Assembly (NCBI GenBank): GCA_035504075.1
Contig: DATJSO010000017.1
Coordinates: 1-5,933, forward strand
Reading direction: 5' to 3'
Origin: DATARH01 sp035504075
GTDB lineage: Bacteria > Pseudomonadota > Alphaproteobacteria > ATCC43930 > CGMCC-115725
Length of the DNA stretch: 5,933 bases
Of this stretch, positions 4,264 through 5,933 are shown piece by piece. Position 1 is the stretch's first letter. Each line of letters begins with the position of its first letter. The notes under the pieces are model-generated. The model was given only the letters and a program-made list of their open reading frames with translations, ran no database searches and was not told the DNA's origin. The position numbers were made by a program, and so were the translations under genes.

Positions 4264-4967
4264 GCGCCGACCGCCTTCCGCCCGTCATGAAGCGATGAAT
4301 TCATCGTTTCATGAATTCCTAAATCCATGATTTCATGGACGATCGCGGCGATGTCGCGTGCCGCCGCGCCGTCCGGCTCGAGGATGCTCGGGCTGAGGCC
4401 GTCGATGCCGGCCTCGGGATAGGCGACGCGATGCGGCATCTCCGCCTTCAGCAGCGGATACCCTGCCTCTTCAAGCTGGTTGCGCACATGCCGGGCGATG
4501 ACCGTGCCGCGCAGCGTCATGGTCAGGATCATCGCCGCCCGAATCGGCCGGCCGTCCCGTTCCGGCGTCGCGTTGATCTCCTCGATCAGCCCGTATGTCG
4601 CAACCGCCGCATCCACGTCCTCGATCGCCGGCTTGAGCGGGATCAGCGCCAGGTCGGTCGCGACCAGCGCGGTGATGTTGGTGCGGTTGCGGAATCCGGC
4701 GGTATCGACAATGACCGGCGCATAGCGGCCGCGCAGCTCGTCGATGGCGGCGCCGACCCGCTCCTCCGGTTCGGCGATGACCGGCACGGCGCCGAGCGGG
4801 CCGTCCGGTTTGTAGCGCTTGGCAAGCGTTTCGGAAGGGTCGGCGTCGATCAGCGCCGGCTTGCGCCCGAGCGCGAACCAATAGGCGGCGAGGCCGCGGC
4901 TAAGCGTCGATTTGCCGGTGCCGCCCTTCGGCGTCGCCAGCGTGATCACGTCGAACCACGCGGTCAT
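4260..4967 (-). CDS. parA: ParA-family partition ATPase (type Ib, no N-terminal HTH)
   Basis: The gene encodes a 235-residue Walker-type ATPase that segregates plasmid copies over the nucleoid. The deviant Walker A motif KGGTGKST is at 14-21 with signature Lys14. Walker A-prime ALIDADPS spans 38-45 (Asp41, Asp43), and Walker B APVIVDTAG spans 83-91 (Asp88). The ATP motif begins near residue 14 with no preceding DNA-binding domain, which places it with small type Ib ParAs rather than the larger RepA of repABC plasmids. The ATG at 4967 is preferred over one six codons upstream because GGGGGAA precedes it and ParAs usually begin just before this VITLATPKGG strand. The gene is coupled to the RHH gene by a 4-bp overlap. 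The C-terminal tail (about 210-228, with repeated HE-x-M-type motifs) is encoded by a run of 8-bp DNA repeats. Confidence 0.95.
   Translation of the reverse strand: MTAWFDVITLATPKGGTGKSTLSRGLAAYWFALGRKPALIDADPSETLAKRYKPDGPLGAVPVIAEPEERVGAAIDELRGRYAPVIVDTAGFRNRTNITALVATDLALIPLKPAIEDVDAAVATYGLIEEINATPERDGRPIRAAMILTMTLRGTVIARHVRNQLEEAGYPLLKAEMPHRVAYPEAGIDGLSPSILEPDGAAARDIAAIVHEIMDLGIHETMNSSLHDGRKAVGA
4285..4340. repeat. parS: cluster B of seven contiguous 8-bp repeats inside the parA 3' end
   Basis: Seven units in an unbroken 8-bp register start at 4285, 4293, 4301, 4309, 4317, 4325 and 4333. TCATGAAT at 4309 is exact; the others differ mostly by one to three bases. The palindrome CGATGAATTCATCG occupies 4293-4306. 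The array lies wholly within parA codons 210-228, so it is coding and probably cis-acting at once. Binding by the RHH partner is inferred. Confidence 0.72.
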
Positions 4968-5000
4968 GCTTCCCCCGAATCGCACCCCCCGATGCGAAAT

Positions 5001-5032
5001 TCCTGCTTACATGAATTCATGAATTTAGCAAC
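5001..5032. repeat. cluster C of 8-bp repeats upstream of parA (operator or centromere)
   Basis: ACATGAAT (5009) and TCATGAAT (5017) are tandem, with weaker units at 5001 (TCCTGCTT) and 5025. The 15-mer AATTCATGAATTTAG at 5014-5028 recurs exactly in cluster A at 3941-3955. The cluster ends 34 bp upstream of the parA start, a natural place for an autoregulatory operator of a small ParA/RHH operon. No convincing -10/-35 pair for parA was found. Confidence 0.68.
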
Positions 5033-5077
5033 TCCAGTCCGTACCCACGGAACTTCAATGTGTTGATTGGCTGTATC

Positions 5078-5101
5078 TCATGATTTCATGATTTCATTCG
5101 G
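5078..5101. repeat. cluster D of 8-bp repeats, farther upstream of parA
   Basis: TCATGATT occurs twice in tandem (5078-5085 and 5086-5093), then TCATTCGG (5094-5101). It is a variant of the TCATGAAT unit and lies 61 bp from cluster C, out of the 8-bp phase. It may extend the centromere or regulate the partition operon. Confidence 0.65.
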
Positions 5102-5128
5102 TCGCGGGTGAGCGAATCGCCATCGCAG

Positions 5129-5154
5129 GAGCGGGCCGGCACGGCGGCCCGCTC
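5129..5154 (-). terminator. GC-rich hairpin, possible terminator of the 205-residue gene
   Basis: GAGCGGGCC (5129-5137) and GGCCCGCTC (5146-5154) form a perfect 9-bp stem with an 8-nt loop. It lies 130 bp downstream of the stop at 5284 and before the partition repeats. No T-run follows on the minus strand, so an intrinsic terminator is only possible. The rest of 5102-5283 shows no supportable gene. Confidence 0.4.
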
Positions 5155-5283
5155 CGCGCCGTCAGGCGGCAGCCGCCGGCCGAAATCGCGGGCGAGGCAC
5201 GAGGCGTGACGAGGCAGCGGGTCAGCTCATGCAGCAACGTCGCGGCCCCGGTCGCGGCGGCGGGCGACGAGCGACGGCGGCTT

Positions 5284-5901
5284 TCAGTTGTTGCCCACGC
5301 CGGTTTCGGCGGCGTAGTGGCCTTGCGCGCGGGCCAGGGCGGCATCAAAATCGAAGTTGTTGCGGTCGGCCCAGTGCATCAGATCGCCGAGCAGGTCGCC
5401 GAGGCTGTCCTCGTAATCGGTGCCGGTGATGCACTGGAAATGCCGCAATGCCGCCGCCGCCCATTCGGCGCGGTCCCCGTTCTTCGCCTCGGGATCGGGC
5501 GGCAGCCGGCGGGCCGGTGTCGTGGGAGCAGTGTCGCCTGTCGCTTTGGCGAGCGCGGCGCGGCTCCGGTCGAGCGCGCTGACCGACGGCGTGCCGTCAT
5601 CGAGCCTCGACAATTCGGAGAGGCAATCGACGCACAGCTCCAAGGCATCGAAGAGATCGCCGGCCGCGAGGCGCAGGCGCAGGTCGTCGTCCTGCCACAG
5701 CGCCACCTCGCGGCCCTCGGCATTTCGCACCGCGATCTCGTTGACCCGGTGCGGGCCGTCGTAGCGCTCGAAGATCAGGTCGTCCTCGCGCTCGTCGCTG
5801 AAGGCGCGGGCCTTCTTGAGGGCGGCGCGCGGCGAGCGGGCCATAAAGTCGCGCGTCGCGTAATCGACGGCGGTGCGGAATTTGACGGTGTAGGTCGGCA
5901 T
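5284..5901 (-). CDS. uncharacterised 205-residue protein with two domain-like parts
   Basis: I cannot assign a named family, though the protein resembles hypotheticals seen on alphaproteobacterial plasmids and integrative elements. The N-terminal part (1-100) begins MPTYTVKFRTAVDYATRDF, has a basic helix (SPRAALKKARAF, 23-34) and a strand-rich section to about 70, then an acidic helix containing Cys90 and Cys93. A Pro-rich linker spans about 124-140. The C-terminal part (145-200) carries WAAAALRHFQCITGTDYEDS and LGDLLGDLMHWADRNNFDFD and ends GHYAAETG, an acidic helical module that looks well conserved. No signal peptide or membrane segment is visible. The ATG at 5901 is supported by AAGGAGA five bases upstream (5907-5913). 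The gene faces the same way as the par and rep genes but is separated from them by a hairpin and two repeat clusters. Confidence 0.85.
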   Translation of the reverse strand: MPTYTVKFRTAVDYATRDFMARSPRAALKKARAFSDEREDDLIFERYDGPHRVNEIAVRNAEGREVALWQDDDLRLRLAAGDLFDALELCVDCLSELSRLDDGTPSVSALDRSRAALAKATGDTAPTTPARRLPPDPEAKNGDRAEWAAAALRHFQCITGTDYEDSLGDLLGDLMHWADRNNFDFDAALARAQGHYAAETGVGNN

Positions 5902-5933
5902 GGGGTTCTCCTTCTCGGCTATGAGGCCGCGGC

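Noticed and set aside
3912..5101. CRISPR array interpretation of the repeat clusters
   Set aside because: The units are only 8 bp and contiguous, with no unique spacers of regular length and no cas genes nearby.
1..5933. Insertion sequence or transposon remains
   Set aside because: No transposase frame, terminal inverted repeats or target duplications were seen; the longer inverted repeats are local hairpins tied to terminators, oriT or partition sites.

Overview
The window is GC-rich, and its genes match families typical of alphaproteobacterial plasmids: a RepC replication initiator, a DUF736 protein, a MobQ-type (MobA/MobL, TraA-like) relaxase and a small MobC/TraD-like mobilization protein. 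It reads as the backbone (replication, partition and mobilization) of an alphaproteobacterial plasmid or plasmid-like element. I cannot name the genus from sequence alone.

Layout, left to right. Positions 1-756 hold the N-terminal part of a relaxase on the minus strand, cut by the window edge. Positions 757-982 are a divergent intergenic region with a convincing oriT: a 7-bp inverted repeat at 839-856 followed at once by an RSF1010-like nick core at 858-869. Positions 983-1333 (+) encode the mobilization accessory protein. A hairpin terminator at 1342-1368 separates it from a converging DUF736 gene (1380-1718, minus). Positions 1719-1981 are non-coding and rich in hairpins. repC (1982-3301, minus) follows, with a relatively AT-rich inter-domain segment that is a candidate oriV. 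Positions 3302-3489 form the repC leader. It carries a plus-strand promoter (TTGACA at 3370) and a strong terminator (3450-3484), together predicting a counter-transcribed RNA of about 80 nt. A ribbon-helix-helix (RHH) protein gene (3490-3702), an RHH partition protein gene (3952-4263) and a small ParA gene (4260-4967) complete the minus-strand block. A gene for an unrecognised 205-residue protein (5284-5901, minus) closes the window.

Inferred working model. ParA and the 103-residue RHH protein form a type Ib partition system whose DNA sites are phased 8-bp repeats (consensus near TCATGAAT). These lie in four clusters: after and inside the end of the RHH gene, inside the 3' end of parA, and two upstream of parA. 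RepC initiates replication, and its synthesis is probably restrained by the counter-transcribed RNA. The second RHH protein may regulate both itself and that RNA: the only four CTAG tetranucleotides I find in the window sit at its own start region and at the RNA's promoter. The canonical repA and repB partners of repC are absent upstream and replaced by this ParA/RHH module, the most unusual architectural point here. The relaxase, oriT and accessory protein make the element mobilizable.
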